A stretch of 45,152 nt of DNA from an uncultured Eubacteriales bacterium (GTDB lineage Bacteria; Bacillota; Clostridia; Oscillospirales; CAG-272). The translations under genes and the position numbers were made by a program. A model generated the notes under the pieces. The model was given only the letters and a program-made list of their open reading frames with translations. It did not search any database and was not told the origin of the DNA. Location of the stretch: positions 1-45,152 of the forward strand of contig CAJLXA010000008.1 in NCBI GenBank assembly GCA_905210485.1, read 5' to 3'. Below, piece by piece: positions 1-8,558 of this stretch; position 1 is the first letter of the stretch; the number at the start of each line of letters is the position of its first letter.

Positions 1-34
1 AAAGAATCCCACCCCGCTCTTGCAAGGCGGGGGC

Positions 35-63
35 TTGCGTGTATAATAAAAATGTAGTATAAT
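35..63 (+). promoter_or_regulatory. Sigma-A-type promoter
   Basis: TTGCGT at 35-40 and TATAAT at 58-63 are separated by 17 bases. It would drive the structured leader and the prephenate-dehydratase-like gene at 241. A second TATAAT at 42-47 has no good -35 partner. Confidence 0.7.
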
Positions 64-73
64 ACATACGTGA

Positions 74-133
74 CAAATCGTTATGCAACGATTTGCGGCC
101 GCTTTTCGCGGCCTTGCGGGCAAATATGCCCGC
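74..133 (+). promoter_or_regulatory. Leader with three consecutive hairpins
   Basis: Three perfect hairpins follow each other almost without gaps just downstream of the promoter: 74-82/87-95 (9 bp, 4-nt loop), 97-102/108-113 (6 bp, 5-nt loop) and 116-122/127-133 (7 bp, 4-nt loop). None is followed by a T-run, so they do not look like a simple terminator. The leader continues for about 105 further bases to the start codon at 241. It may be a cis-regulatory RNA or an RNA-stabilising structure; no T-box or known riboswitch consensus was recognised. Confidence 0.55.
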
Positions 134-240
134 CGTATTCCTTGATGTCCATCGAAAAAACGCCGGTGCAAGCACGCATTTTTTCTCGTCGCGGGCACCA
201 TGGATTCCGCAGAGAATAACGGTTTTTGGAAGGAGATTTT

Positions 241-1149
241 ATGACCCCCGAAGATATTACGGCATTTAATCTCCGTGATGAAAACAAAGAATTGCCGGCG
301 TTTCTCGAAAGGCGCGCGGCCTATCTTGCGGAATATGCGCATATCGTGACGGAAGAGATCGGAGACAGCGACGAGGTAAGCGGACTTCTCGCCGATGCCG
401 GTGAAAGATTCCGTATGTTTCTCGAAAAGGCGTCCCCCGATATGTCGTCCGTTTTGCCGGTGCATGAACAGGAACTCAGTGCCGAACTATTGAATTTGAG
501 CGGGTGCGATGCGGCGGTCTTTGCCATGCGGTTGTCCGCGGAATATCGCCGTATGCGGCGCGGTCTTTTCTTAAGGCCTCCCGAACGATTTCCGCAAAAT
601 ACGCGTGTGGCGGTTGTCGATAACCGCTTTTCCGATATGGCATTTGATAAACTCGTTAAGTATGCCGCCGATGCACGTATTTATCATGCTGATAACTTTC
701 GCATTGCCGCGGAAAGTACGGCGATCGGCGATACGACGGGTGCGCTTCTGCCGATCGAAGGACCTACGGGCGAATGGATTATGCCGACGATTGCCCTGAT
801 CGAAGAATACGATCTTCTGATCTCCGCGGTTTTTTCTGTCGGAAGTAAAGAAGAAACCATGCGTTATGCGCTTCTGACGCGCCGCCGTTTTTTTATATCG
901 GAGGGGGCGCTTTACCTCAGTTGCCGCGTTATTCCGTCAACGCATATGCCTGTACCGGCGGTATTGAACGCCGCCGCAATTATGGGTATGGCGGTTCATT
1001 CCATAGATTCCGATCGGCGTGCCGCAAGGGAAAAACGGGCGTTTCTGCTGACTTTGCAGACAAACGATTGCAGCGCGGAGGCATTTCTGACCTATTGTGC
1101 GCTGTTTACGGCCTCTTTCACGTTTATCGGTTTTTATCCCGTATTGTGA
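241..1149 (+). CDS. Divergent prephenate-dehydratase/ACT-like protein
   Basis: Protein of 302 residues. The ATG at 241 is chosen because AAGGAG lies at 230-235, about 5 bases upstream; the TTG at 226 precedes that site. No confident family match. The layout resembles a P-protein: an N-terminal helical part (1-100) whose first 40 residues look like chorismate mutase helix 1, a middle part (121-220) with ALLPIEGPTG at 168-177 reminiscent of the prephenate dehydratase PIENS loop and TRRRFFI at 213-219 where the catalytic Thr-Arg-Phe would sit, and an end (222-302) finishing in FIGFYP, like the closing motif of the ACT domain. Catalytic residues are not well preserved, so it may be a sensor or pseudo-enzyme. 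The similarity is judged by eye only. Confidence 0.5.
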   Translation: MTPEDITAFNLRDENKELPAFLERRAAYLAEYAHIVTEEIGDSDEVSGLLADAGERFRMFLEKASPDMSSVLPVHEQELSAELLNLSGCDAAVFAMRLSAEYRRMRRGLFLRPPERFPQNTRVAVVDNRFSDMAFDKLVKYAADARIYHADNFRIAAESTAIGDTTGALLPIEGPTGEWIMPTIALIEEYDLLISAVFSVGSKEETMRYALLTRRRFFISEGALYLSCRVIPSTHMPVPAVLNAAAIMGMAVHSIDSDRRAAREKRAFLLTLQTNDCSAEAFLTYCALFTASFTFIGFYPVL

Positions 1150-1213
1150 CAGCGCGCCGGCTTCCTGAACATGAATTATAAATTGTAAGAATATATATGA
1201 GGAATGAGAACAT

Positions 1214-1492
1214 ATGAAAGAATTGATTTACCGTCCGCGCGGTGTGTGTTCGCGGGAAATCTACATCCGGCTTGACGGAAAGAAGATTGATGAAGTCCGG
1301 TTTACCGGCGTTTGCCCCGGTAATACCGTCGGTGTGGCGGGACTGGTGGTCGGTATGGATGCCGATGAAGCCATACGACGGCTTTCGGGGATCCGTTGCG
1401 GCGCGAAGTCCACGTCCTGTCCGGATCAGCTTGCCAGGGCGCTCGGCGAAGCGCTCGCCGCTGAAACAGCGGACAATAAAGACAACAAATAA
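1214..1492 (+). CDS. TSCPD domain protein (TIGR03905-like)
   Basis: Small protein of 92 residues. It carries the diagnostic STSCPDQL motif at residues 66-73 and further cysteines at 12, 34 and 62, matching the TIGR03905/TSCPD family. TSCPD is a Cys-rich domain also found at the C-terminus of some class II ribonucleotide reductases; stand-alone members have no settled function, and metal or nucleotide binding is only inferred. A GAGG-type ribosome site lies just ahead of the ATG. It sits 64 bases after the preceding gene and 26 bases before the phosphohexomutase, so the three may be co-transcribed. Confidence 0.8.
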   Translation: MKELIYRPRGVCSREIYIRLDGKKIDEVRFTGVCPGNTVGVAGLVVGMDADEAIRRLSGIRCGAKSTSCPDQLARALGEALAAETADNKDNK

Positions 1493-1524
1493 GAATACAG
1501 TATGACAATAGGGAGGATATGAGA

Positions 1525-3252
1525 ATGAATTTTCACGAACAGTATGACAAATGGCTGAATTCTTCGGTACTGAAAGAGGAAGAACTGGCCGAAATTATGT
1601 CCATGATGGGGGACGAAGAAAAAATCGCGCTTCATTTCGGCTCCGTTCTGGAATTCGGCACGGCCGGACTCCGCGCGCAAATGGGCATGGGGCCCGCCTG
1701 CATGAATGTTTACACGGTTGCACAGGCAACACAGGGAATTGCCGCTTTGATTCTCCGTGAAAAGGGAGAGTCGCGCGGTGTGGCAATCGCTTATGACAGC
1801 CGCAACAATTCCGCGCTGTTTTCGCAGGTCGCCGCCGAAGTGCTTGCGGCAAACGGTATCCGCGTTTACATTTTTGACGGCATACGTCCGACACCCGAGC
1901 TTTCTTTTGCGGTCCGCAACCTTTCCGCGATCGCCGGCATCAACATTACGGCGTCGCATAACCCGAAAGAATATAACGGATACAAAGCATATTGGGAAGA
2001 CGGCGCGCAGATTTCTCCCGAACAGGCCGCCGTTGTGAGCGCCGCTATTGCGGATATTGACGTTCTGACAGGCGCCCGCCGTATTCCGTATGCCGAGGGC
2101 GTAGAAAAAGGTCTTATCACGGTTCTCGGTGAAGATTTTGACGAAAAATATCTTGCCGCCGTTGAAAAAACGGCCATCAATCCCGACGCCGTGCGGCGCG
2201 TCGCGGACGAACTGAAAATCGTGTATACGCCTCTCCACGGAGCAGGGTATAAAATGGTGCCGGAAATGCTCCGTCGCATGGGACTCCGCCATCTTTACAC
2301 GGTTGACGCGCAGATGACGTTGGACGGCAATTTCCCGACGGTAAAAAAACCGAATCCCGAATATGCCGATGTTTTTAAACTCGGCATTGAAATCGCCGAC
2401 CGCGTCGGCAGTGATCTTGTGATTGCCACCGATCCCGATTCCGATCGCGTCGGTGTGGTGTGCCGCCGCCCCGATAAAACGTTTGCCACCATCAGCGGTA
2501 ACCAGATGGGCGCATTGCTTCTGGATTACGTTATCGAAGCAAAACGCGAAAAGGGAACGCTCGGTCCTTGCGACTATGCGGTGAAGTCCATTGTTTCCAG
2601 CGATATGGCATATGCCATTGCGGAAAAACAGGGCGTAAAACTTTATGATGTACTGACAGGATTCAAATTCATCGGCGAAGTTATCAAGAACTATGAAGAA
2701 AGCAAACGGGAGGGCAACTTCCTTTTCGGCTTTGAAGAAAGCTACGGCTACCTGTTCGGCAGTTATGCCCGCGATAAGGACGCCGTCGGCGCTTCTATGA
2801 TGATTGTTGAAATGACGGCTTTTTACCGTGCGCGCCATATGACGCTCCTTGAAGCGCTTGACGCATTGTATGAAAAATACGGATTCTACGGCGAAAGCAT
2901 GACGGATATTTATATGGAAGGTTTGGACGGCGTTGAAAAACGCAAAAAACTTATGAATAATCTCCGGCAGAATCCTCCCAAAGCCTTTGCCGGTGTTGCC
3001 GTACGCAAGATCGGCGACTACAGCATCTCCGAAATCCGCGATGTTCTCAGCGGCGAGGTAACGCCTACCGGACTTGTACCGAGCAATGTTCTCTACTATA
3101 CGCTGGAGAACGGTGATAAAATCATTGTCCGTCCGTCCGGTACGGAACCGAAAGTGAAGATCTACATTCTTGCGCATGCTGACGGTAAGGAAAAACTGAA
3201 AGAAAAAATCGCCGCTTACGGCGAAGACGCGAAAAAGCAAATGGCCGTTTAA
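1525..3252 (+). CDS. Phosphoglucomutase/phosphomannomutase (phospho-sugar mutase)
   Basis: Alpha-D-phosphohexomutase interconverting hexose 1- and 6-phosphates, which feeds UDP-glucose and cell-surface polysaccharide synthesis. All four signatures are visible: the phosphoserine loop TASHNP near residue 142, the Mg-binding loop DPDSDRVG near 303, the sugar-specificity loop GFEESYGY near 402, and the phosphate-binding loop RPSGTEPK near 536. At 575 residues it matches the PgcA-type mutases of Firmicutes. ATG 1525 is preferred over the in-frame ATG at 1519 because GGGAGG (1511-1516) is 8 bases from 1525 but only 2 from 1519. Whether glucose or mannose phosphate is preferred cannot be read from sequence. 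Confidence 0.93.
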   Translation: MNFHEQYDKWLNSSVLKEEELAEIMSMMGDEEKIALHFGSVLEFGTAGLRAQMGMGPACMNVYTVAQATQGIAALILREKGESRGVAIAYDSRNNSALFSQVAAEVLAANGIRVYIFDGIRPTPELSFAVRNLSAIAGINITASHNPKEYNGYKAYWEDGAQISPEQAAVVSAAIADIDVLTGARRIPYAEGVEKGLITVLGEDFDEKYLAAVEKTAINPDAVRRVADELKIVYTPLHGAGYKMVPEMLRRMGLRHLYTVDAQMTLDGNFPTVKKPNPEYADVFKLGIEIADRVGSDLVIATDPDSDRVGVVCRRPDKTFATISGNQMGALLLDYVIEAKREKGTLGPCDYAVKSIVSSDMAYAIAEKQGVKLYDVLTGFKFIGEVIKNYEESKREGNFLFGFEESYGYLFGSYARDKDAVGASMMIVEMTAFYRARHMTLLEALDALYEKYGFYGESMTDIYMEGLDGVEKRKKLMNNLRQNPPKAFAGVAVRKIGDYSISEIRDVLSGEVTPTGLVPSNVLYYTLENGDKIIVRPSGTEPKVKIYILAHADGKEKLKEKIAAYGEDAKKQMAV

Positions 3253-3305
3253 AACCGTATCATCATTTTTACGGACAGGATAAAGGAAAGGACACCGATA
3301 CAAAC

Positions 3306-5120
3306 GTGACCGAAAGACAGAAGCACATAAGAAACTTTTCAATTATCGCCCATATCGACCACGGTAAATCCACGCTGGCCGACCGTCTGCTCGAAAAAAC
3401 GAGAACAGTGGCCGTCCGGGATATGGAAGCACAGCTTCTTGACAACATGGATCTTGAACGTGAACGCGGAATCACCATAAAGGCGCGCGCCGTGCATATG
3501 GAATACCGCGCCGCCGACGGTGAAGTTTATTATTACAATCTGATAGACACGCCGGGGCATGTGGACTTCGGCTACGAAGTTTCCCGATCGCTGAACGCCT
3601 GCGAAGGCGCGCTCCTTGTTGTGGACGCAACGCAGGGCGTGGAGGCACAGACGCTGGCGAATGCCTATCTCGCCATTGACAACAATCTGGAGATCGTTCC
3701 CGTCATCAACAAGATCGACCTTCCGTCGGCGGATATCGAACGTTCCCGAAAAGAAATCGAAGACGTTATCGGTATTCCTGCCGAGGATTGTCCTGCCGTT
3801 TCCGCAAAAATGGGTATCAATATCGAAGCGGTACTCGAAAAGATCGCAACGGATATTCCGGCGCCGCGCGGCGATGAAGACGCACCGCTTCGCGCCCTCA
3901 TTTTTGACGCGTACTACGACAGTTATCTCGGGGTTGTGGTCAACGTCCGCCTGATGGACGGCAAGCTTAAGGCCGGCGACAAGATACGTCTCATGAGCAC
4001 CAACGCCGTATACGATGTTGTGGAAGTCGGCACAATGGAGCCTTTCGGTCTTCAGAAATGCGATTGCCTTGCGGCGGGCGACGTCGGCTATATCACGGCC
4101 AGTATCAAGACGGTCGGCGATACGCCGGTCGGCGACACGGTGACAAACGCCGAGGGCGGCGCCACGGAGCCGTTGCCGGGATTCCGCGAAGCGCACCCGA
4201 TGGTCTATGCCGGCATTTATCCTGCGGACGGCGCCCGGTACGGCGATCTTCGGGAAGCGCTTGAGAAACTGCAACTGAATGATGCGGCATTGGTCTTTGA
4301 GCCGGAAACGTCTATTGCGCTCGGATTCGGTTTCCGTTGCGGATTTCTCGGTCTTCTTCATATGGAGATCATCGAAGAACGTCTGGAAAGGGAATTCAAT
4401 CTCGATCTGATCACAACGGCACCGAGCGTTATTTATAAAATCGACAAGCGAAACGGCGAAACGATCTATGTAGATAACCCTGCCGGTTTTCCGTCTCCGG
4501 ATGAAATCGAGACCGCATACGAACCGATCGTGCGCGCCAATATCATTGCGCCCTCCGATTATATCGGCGGCATTATGGATCTTTGTCAAAGCAGGCGCGG
4601 CGAGTTCAAAGACATGAAATATATCGACACGGAGCGCGTGGAACTGCATTACCGCCTGCCTCTGAACGAGATTATATACGACTTCTTTGACGCATTGAAA
4701 AGCCGGACAAAAGGATATGCGTCTTTGGATTACGAATTTGCGGATTACGTGCCGTCAAAACTTGTCAAACTGGATTTTCTTCTGAACGGCGAACCGGTGG
4801 ACGCTTTGTCTTTCATCGTGTTTGAGGAACGCGCCTATCAGCGCGCGCGCCTCGTTGCGGAGCGGCTGAAAGAAAATATTCCGCGCGCTTTGTTTGAAAT
4901 CCCGATACAGGCCGCTATCGGTTCCAAAGTCATTGCGCGGGAAACGGTGAAGGCCATGCGGAAAGACGTGCTTGCAAAGTGCTACGGCGGCGACGTAACG
5001 CGTAAAAAGAAACTGCTTGAAAAACAAAAAGAAGGCAAGAAAAAAATGCGTCGGCTCGGCTCTGTCGAAGTAACGCCCGAAGCGTTTATGGCCGTTCTGA
5101 AACTGGATAATGAAGAATGA
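3306..5120 (+). CDS. lepA: Elongation factor 4 (LepA), ribosome back-translocase GTPase
   Basis: Membrane-associated translational GTPase of 604 residues, the usual length for LepA. The P-loop AHIDHGKST is at residues 15-23, DTPGHVD and NKID follow as G3 and G4, and the LepA-specific C-terminal domain ends at SVEVTPEAFMAVL. It acts on stalled or mistranslocated ribosomes. The start is GTG at 3306, preceded by AAGGAAAGGA; the protein then begins MTERQKHIRNFSIIAHID as in orthologues. Its last 11 bases overlap hemW, an arrangement conserved in many Firmicutes. Confidence 0.97.
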   Translation: MTERQKHIRNFSIIAHIDHGKSTLADRLLEKTRTVAVRDMEAQLLDNMDLERERGITIKARAVHMEYRAADGEVYYYNLIDTPGHVDFGYEVSRSLNACEGALLVVDATQGVEAQTLANAYLAIDNNLEIVPVINKIDLPSADIERSRKEIEDVIGIPAEDCPAVSAKMGINIEAVLEKIATDIPAPRGDEDAPLRALIFDAYYDSYLGVVVNVRLMDGKLKAGDKIRLMSTNAVYDVVEVGTMEPFGLQKCDCLAAGDVGYITASIKTVGDTPVGDTVTNAEGGATEPLPGFREAHPMVYAGIYPADGARYGDLREALEKLQLNDAALVFEPETSIALGFGFRCGFLGLLHMEIIEERLEREFNLDLITTAPSVIYKIDKRNGETIYVDNPAGFPSPDEIETAYEPIVRANIIAPSDYIGGIMDLCQSRRGEFKDMKYIDTERVELHYRLPLNEIIYDFFDALKSRTKGYASLDYEFADYVPSKLVKLDFLLNGEPVDALSFIVFEERAYQRARLVAERLKENIPRALFEIPIQAAIGSKVIARETVKAMRKDVLAKCYGGDVTRKKKLLEKQKEGKKKMRRLGSVEVTPEAFMAVLKLDNEE

Positions 5121-6237
5121 CCGCGGGGCGCTCGGCCTCTATGTGCATATACCGTTTTGCCTGAAAAAATGCCGCTATTGCGATTTTTGTTCTTTCGCCG
5201 GTCTGCCGCCGGAGACGCGGGAACGCTATATCGACGCGCTTGTAACGGAAATCGGGGCGGCACCGGCATACGACGGCACCGCCGTATCCGTCTTTTTCGG
5301 CGGCGGAACGCCCTCTCTCCTGACGCCGCGTGAAGCGGAGACCGTTCTGTCTGCGTTGCGGTGGAAATACCGCCTGGCCGACAATGCGGAGATCACGTTT
5401 GAAGCCAATCCGAAAAGCATGGATGCGGACGGTCTTTCTGCGTTTCGCGCGCTTGGATTTAACCGTATCAGTATCGGCGTACAAAGTTTCTGCGATGAAG
5501 AATTGCAAACGCTCGGCCGTATTCATACCGCGCGGGAAGCCGAAAAATTTGTGGAGGCCGCTTTCGGCGCGGGATTCGGGAATGTAGGGATCGACCTGAT
5601 ATATGCCATTCCCGGCCAGACGCCGGATACGCTGAAATACACGCTTTCACGCGCCGTTTCACTGGCTCCCACACATATTTCCGCCTATGGATTGATTTTG
5701 GAAGAGGGGACGGATTTTTACCGTAACCGGGATAAACTCGCGTTTTTTTCGGACGACGCCGAAGCCGATTGTTACGCAACGGTGTACCGCACCCTTGAAG
5801 AGGCGGGATACCGGCAATATGAGATCAGCAACTATGCGCGCGACGGCTTTATGTCCGTGCATAATCTCGGTTATTGGCAAAGCCGGCCGTACCTCGGATT
5901 CGGCGTTTCGGCTTATTCATGCTTCGGCGGTGTGCGCCGCGGCAATACGCGCGACATAGCGCGATATATGGCGTCACCGACAAAATCGGTGTGCGATACG
6001 GAAGAAATGACGCCGGAGAATACGGAGTATGACTATATCATGCTGGCATTACGCACGGCGGATGGCATAGCGGAAAAAGAATTTTTTTCTCTTTTCGGCC
6101 ATGCATTTTATGAAAATAAAAGAAAACTTTTGCAAAAATATGTGGATGCGGGGTATGCTGTATATGACGGGGAACGTACGCGCCTCACCCACGAGGGATT
6201 TTATCTTTCCGACGCAATCCTCACGGATATATTGTAA
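5110..6237 (+). CDS. hemW: HemW-type radical SAM heme chaperone
   Basis: Radical SAM protein of 375 residues. The 4Fe-4S motif CxxxCxxC is C17, C21 and C24, with an extra C27; FGGGTPSL follows as the SAM-binding glycine motif. HNLGYW near the middle is the HNxxYW signature that separates HemW (heme chaperone) from true coproporphyrinogen dehydrogenase HemN, so annotation as oxygen-independent HemN would be misleading. The ATG at 5110 lies inside the end of lepA, giving an 11-base overlap and probable translational coupling. No other heme synthesis gene is present in the window. Confidence 0.92.
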   Translation: MKNDRGALGLYVHIPFCLKKCRYCDFCSFAGLPPETRERYIDALVTEIGAAPAYDGTAVSVFFGGGTPSLLTPREAETVLSALRWKYRLADNAEITFEANPKSMDADGLSAFRALGFNRISIGVQSFCDEELQTLGRIHTAREAEKFVEAAFGAGFGNVGIDLIYAIPGQTPDTLKYTLSRAVSLAPTHISAYGLILEEGTDFYRNRDKLAFFSDDAEADCYATVYRTLEEAGYRQYEISNYARDGFMSVHNLGYWQSRPYLGFGVSAYSCFGGVRRGNTRDIARYMASPTKSVCDTEEMTPENTEYDYIMLALRTADGIAEKEFFSLFGHAFYENKRKLLQKYVDAGYAVYDGERTRLTHEGFYLSDAILTDIL

Positions 6238-6247
6238 GATTTGACTC

Positions 6248-6276
6248 TTGACAAAAGTAAAGAATCTTGCTACAAT
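6248..6276 (+). promoter_or_regulatory. Sigma-A promoter of the DUF1292 gene
   Basis: TTGACA at 6248-6253 and TACAAT at 6271-6276, spacer 17. It lies just after the hemW stop and could also feed the 6S RNA downstream. Confidence 0.8.
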
Positions 6277-6355
6277 ATAGGCAACAGGTAATTTATATTT
6301 TACATTTGAATTCTGAAAGGAGCGGGGTCGGCGATATTCTGATCCCGATACACGT

Positions 6356-6661
6356 ATGATCGAAGAAATTATGGAAGGCGATATTTACACGCTTACCGAT
6401 GACGAAGACGGTTCCGAAAGCGAATACGAAGTTCTCGGCACATATAAGGACGGCGATAAAGAATATGTCGCCCTGATTCCCAATGAAGAGGACGCCGAAG
6501 AGTATGTCATTCTTCGCTGTGATAAAGATGAAGCCGGAGAAATGACGTTCTCCACAATCGACGACGATGAAGAGTTTGACCGTATCGCGGATTACTTTGA
6601 AGATGAGATCTTCAGCGAAGTGGATTGCGATGCCGCCGGAGACAGCACGGATAAAGAATAA
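6356..6661 (+). CDS. DUF1292 family protein (YrzB-like)
   Basis: Very acidic protein of 101 residues with the DUF1292 pattern: an N-terminal stretch binding the DDEDGSE motif, a central beta-rich core (YEVLGTYKDGDKEYVALIP) and a Glu/Asp-rich tail. The function of the family is unknown. The placing of the start is odd: the best Shine-Dalgarno (AAAGGAG, 6316-6322) is 33 bases from ATG 6356, with no in-frame ATG, GTG or TTG between them. A small hairpin (6324-6329 with 6341-6346, one G-U pair) lies in that gap and might bring the site closer. It precedes the 6S RNA by about 20 bases. Confidence 0.82.
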   Translation: MIEEIMEGDIYTLTDDEDGSESEYEVLGTYKDGDKEYVALIPNEEDAEEYVILRCDKDEAGEMTFSTIDDDEEFDRIADYFEDEIFSEVDCDAAGDSTDKE

Positions 6662-6683
6662 TTCCGCGCTTTCATTTACAGAA

Positions 6684-6890
6684 TACTTCCTGCTTAGTGC
6701 GTGATAAAGCCGTTTTGGACCTACAACTATATTTCGGAGTTCCGACTTCGGTGACCGGGAACGCAGACCTCCCGCCCGCCCCGCTTATGCCGGGCGACAG
6801 CGGACGCTGGGAGCGCAATGGCACAGAGGGGGACACCACCTGCAAAAGCAGGGTTAAATACTGCTTTACACGGCTTGGCGGGTTTTATTT
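6684..6890 (+). ncRNA. ssrS: 6S RNA (SsrS), Firmicutes type; ends approximate
   Basis: This 370-base gap holds a 6S-like RNA, the regulator that mimics an open promoter and sequesters sigma-A RNA polymerase. A closing stem is visible in two parts: CCTGC 6689-6693 with GCGGG 6878-6882, and AAGCCG 6707-6712 with CGGCTT 6871-6876. Conserved blocks as I recall them from clostridial 6S RNAs follow: TTTTGGACCTACAA after the stem, GGGAGCGCAATGGCACAG, then ACACCACCTGC with a CCTGC-AAAA-GCAGG hairpin on the 3' side of the central bubble. Recognition is from memory and base pairing, not from a covariance search. Confidence 0.78.
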
Positions 6891-6904
6891 TACAACCTAT
6901 CGGA

Positions 6905-6979
6905 AAAGCCGCGCGTGACTTTCCGTTCGGCGATCCGGATAGGATTTTGCCGTGCGCAGTCATGCGCGGCTTTATTTTC
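6905..6979 (+). terminator. Long-stem hairpin and T-rich tail after 6S RNA
   Basis: 6905-6920 pairs with 6958-6973 over 16 positions with only one G-T wobble, around a 37-base loop, and is followed by ATTTTCC. It probably ends 6S RNA transcription. A shorter nested alternative is GCCG…CGGC at 6949-6970. Confidence 0.6.
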
Positions 6980-7003
6980 CGCATCGACAACAATAAATAT
7001 ATA

Positions 7004-7024
7004 CGGACAACTGTCCGAAAAGGA
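7004..7024 (+). promoter_or_regulatory. Small hairpin abutting the ribosome binding site
   Basis: CGGACA (7004-7009) and TGTCCG (7012-7017) form a 6-bp stem two or three bases before AAGGAG (7019-7024). It could tune translation of the SPFH protein that starts at 7032. Confidence 0.35.
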
Positions 7025-7031
7025 GTAAAAA

Positions 7032-8309
7032 ATGGGACTTATCAGAGCTGCTGCCGCTGCAGCCGGCGGCGTTCTCCGCGATCAATGGAAAGAATATTTT
7101 GCCTGCGATTCGCTGTCAAATGACGTACTTATCAAAAAGGGAACGCTTCAGACGAAGAAACGCGGTCTTTTCGGCGCGCGCAACAAGGCGAACGAAGACA
7201 TTATCACCAACGGCTCGATCATCGCGGTCAGCGAAGGGCAGGTCGCGCTCATCGTGGATAACGGCAAGATCGTTGAATTCTGCGCGGAACCGGGCGCCTT
7301 TGAATGGAAAACATCGTCCGAGCCGTCCTGCTTCGGCGGCGAATTCTTCAAAGGTATGCTGGATTCTTTCAAACGCGTCGGCTATCGTTTTGCTTTCGCC
7401 GGCGATACCGGTTCGCAACAGCGCGTGTATTATGTCAATACGAAAGAGATTTTTGACAACAAATTCGGTACGACCACGCCTGTACCGTACGACGATCCCT
7501 ATTACCGCACGGCGCTCTATATCCGCTATTACGGACAGTATTCTTTCAAAATCGAAGACCCGGTACTGTTCTATTCCGCGGTAGCCGGAAACGTCACCGA
7601 TACATATACCACCGAAACGTTGCGCGGCATGTGCTCCGACGAATTCATGACGGCGCTGGACACAACGCTTGCCCGTTGTGCAACCGAAGGTTATAAATTC
7701 AGCCAGCTTCCGCTGAAACAGCGCGAGATTGCCGCATTTATGAGCGAAACTCTGGACGCGGAATGGCATGAAAAACGCGGCATGGTCATTACGTCCGTCG
7801 CCTTGGCCAAGGTAACGCCCGACGATAAGAGCCGCGAACGCATCGAAGAATTCGATACCAACACCATGCACGCCGATCCTTCCGCCATGACGGGCGGCCT
7901 TGCCTATGCCCGCATGAAAGGTATGCGCGACGCCGCAAGCAACTCTGCCGGCGCCATGACCGGTTTCATGGGCTTCGGCATGGCGGGGAACGCCATGGGC
8001 GGCGCGGCCGGCGAAAACACGCTGATCGAAAATGCCAATAACATCAAGGACAAAAAGGAAAGCGCAAAGAAAAAAGGTGCGCATACCTGTTCCTGCGGCG
8101 CTTCTTTTGACGGTAAGTTTTGCCCCGAATGCGGTAAATCCGCGGCCGATGCCGAAACATGGACCTGCACCTGCGGTGCGGTGAACATCGGCAAATTCTG
8201 CTCGGAGTGCGGTAAAAAGCGCGAAACAAAAGGGTATACCTGCGAATGTGGATATACCTCCGACAAACCGTTCAAGTTCTGCCCCGACTGCGGCAAAAAA
8301 CAGTCGTAA
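7032..8309 (+). CDS. SPFH / virion core protein-like, with three C-terminal zinc ribbons (YdjI-like)
   Basis: Protein of 425 residues. The first ~280 residues look like the SPFH (band 7)/virion-core family represented by B. subtilis YdjI, which is linked to membrane stress and phage-shock-like functions. A Gly/Ala/Met-rich linker (about 290-335) leads to three tandem zinc ribbons of the form CxC…CxxC: Cys 353, 355, 364, 367; 379, 381, 390, 393; 404, 406, 417, 420. No signal peptide or membrane span is obvious, so a cytosolic, membrane-peripheral scaffold is inferred. AAGGAG stands 7 bases before ATG 7032. The gene is monocistronic, closed by a strong terminator. Confidence 0.82.
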   Translation: MGLIRAAAAAAGGVLRDQWKEYFACDSLSNDVLIKKGTLQTKKRGLFGARNKANEDIITNGSIIAVSEGQVALIVDNGKIVEFCAEPGAFEWKTSSEPSCFGGEFFKGMLDSFKRVGYRFAFAGDTGSQQRVYYVNTKEIFDNKFGTTTPVPYDDPYYRTALYIRYYGQYSFKIEDPVLFYSAVAGNVTDTYTTETLRGMCSDEFMTALDTTLARCATEGYKFSQLPLKQREIAAFMSETLDAEWHEKRGMVITSVALAKVTPDDKSRERIEEFDTNTMHADPSAMTGGLAYARMKGMRDAASNSAGAMTGFMGFGMAGNAMGGAAGENTLIENANNIKDKKESAKKKGAHTCSCGASFDGKFCPECGKSAADAETWTCTCGAVNIGKFCSECGKKRETKGYTCECGYTSDKPFKFCPDCGKKQS

Positions 8310-8323
8310 TTTCATAGTATGCC

Positions 8324-8360
8324 AAAGCGGGAAGAAACAATTTTGTTTCTTCCCGCTTTT
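8324..8360 (+). terminator. Intrinsic terminator of the SPFH gene
   Basis: 17-base perfect inverted repeat, 8324-8340 with 8343-8359, ending in CTTTT. Confidence 0.85.
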
Positions 8361-8483
8361 CGTATGCCCGAACAATGTACGACATATATATGGAATGTTC
8401 CATGCAATAATTGCAACATTGTGTACTTTTTTAATCAGATTGTGTGATTGATACAAAAATATATAATTTTTACCAGGTATCTA

Positions 8484-8512
8484 TTGACTTTTTTGCCAAA
8501 ACGTGATACAAT
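8484..8512 (+). promoter_or_regulatory. Sigma-A promoter of solute-binding lipoprotein A
   Basis: TTGACT 8484-8489, TACAAT 8507-8512, spacer 17. The preceding stretch 8361-8483 is AT-rich and holds no gene. Confidence 0.75.
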
Positions 8513-8558
8513 GATATAACAAAATCCGTACCGGGAGGACGGAGAAACGGAGGATAGA

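Noticed and set aside
74..133. T-box or other known riboswitch at the left edge
   Set aside because: No T-box sequence (AGGGTGGNACCGCG type) or other riboswitch core could be found; only the hairpins are supported.
1426..3342. Long minus-strand open frame opposite the phosphohexomutase
   Set aside because: It mirrors the third-position pattern of the plus-strand gene, has low-complexity His/Phe-rich translation and no start signals. The same applies to the long antisense frames opposite lepA, clpE, clpB and the flotillin.
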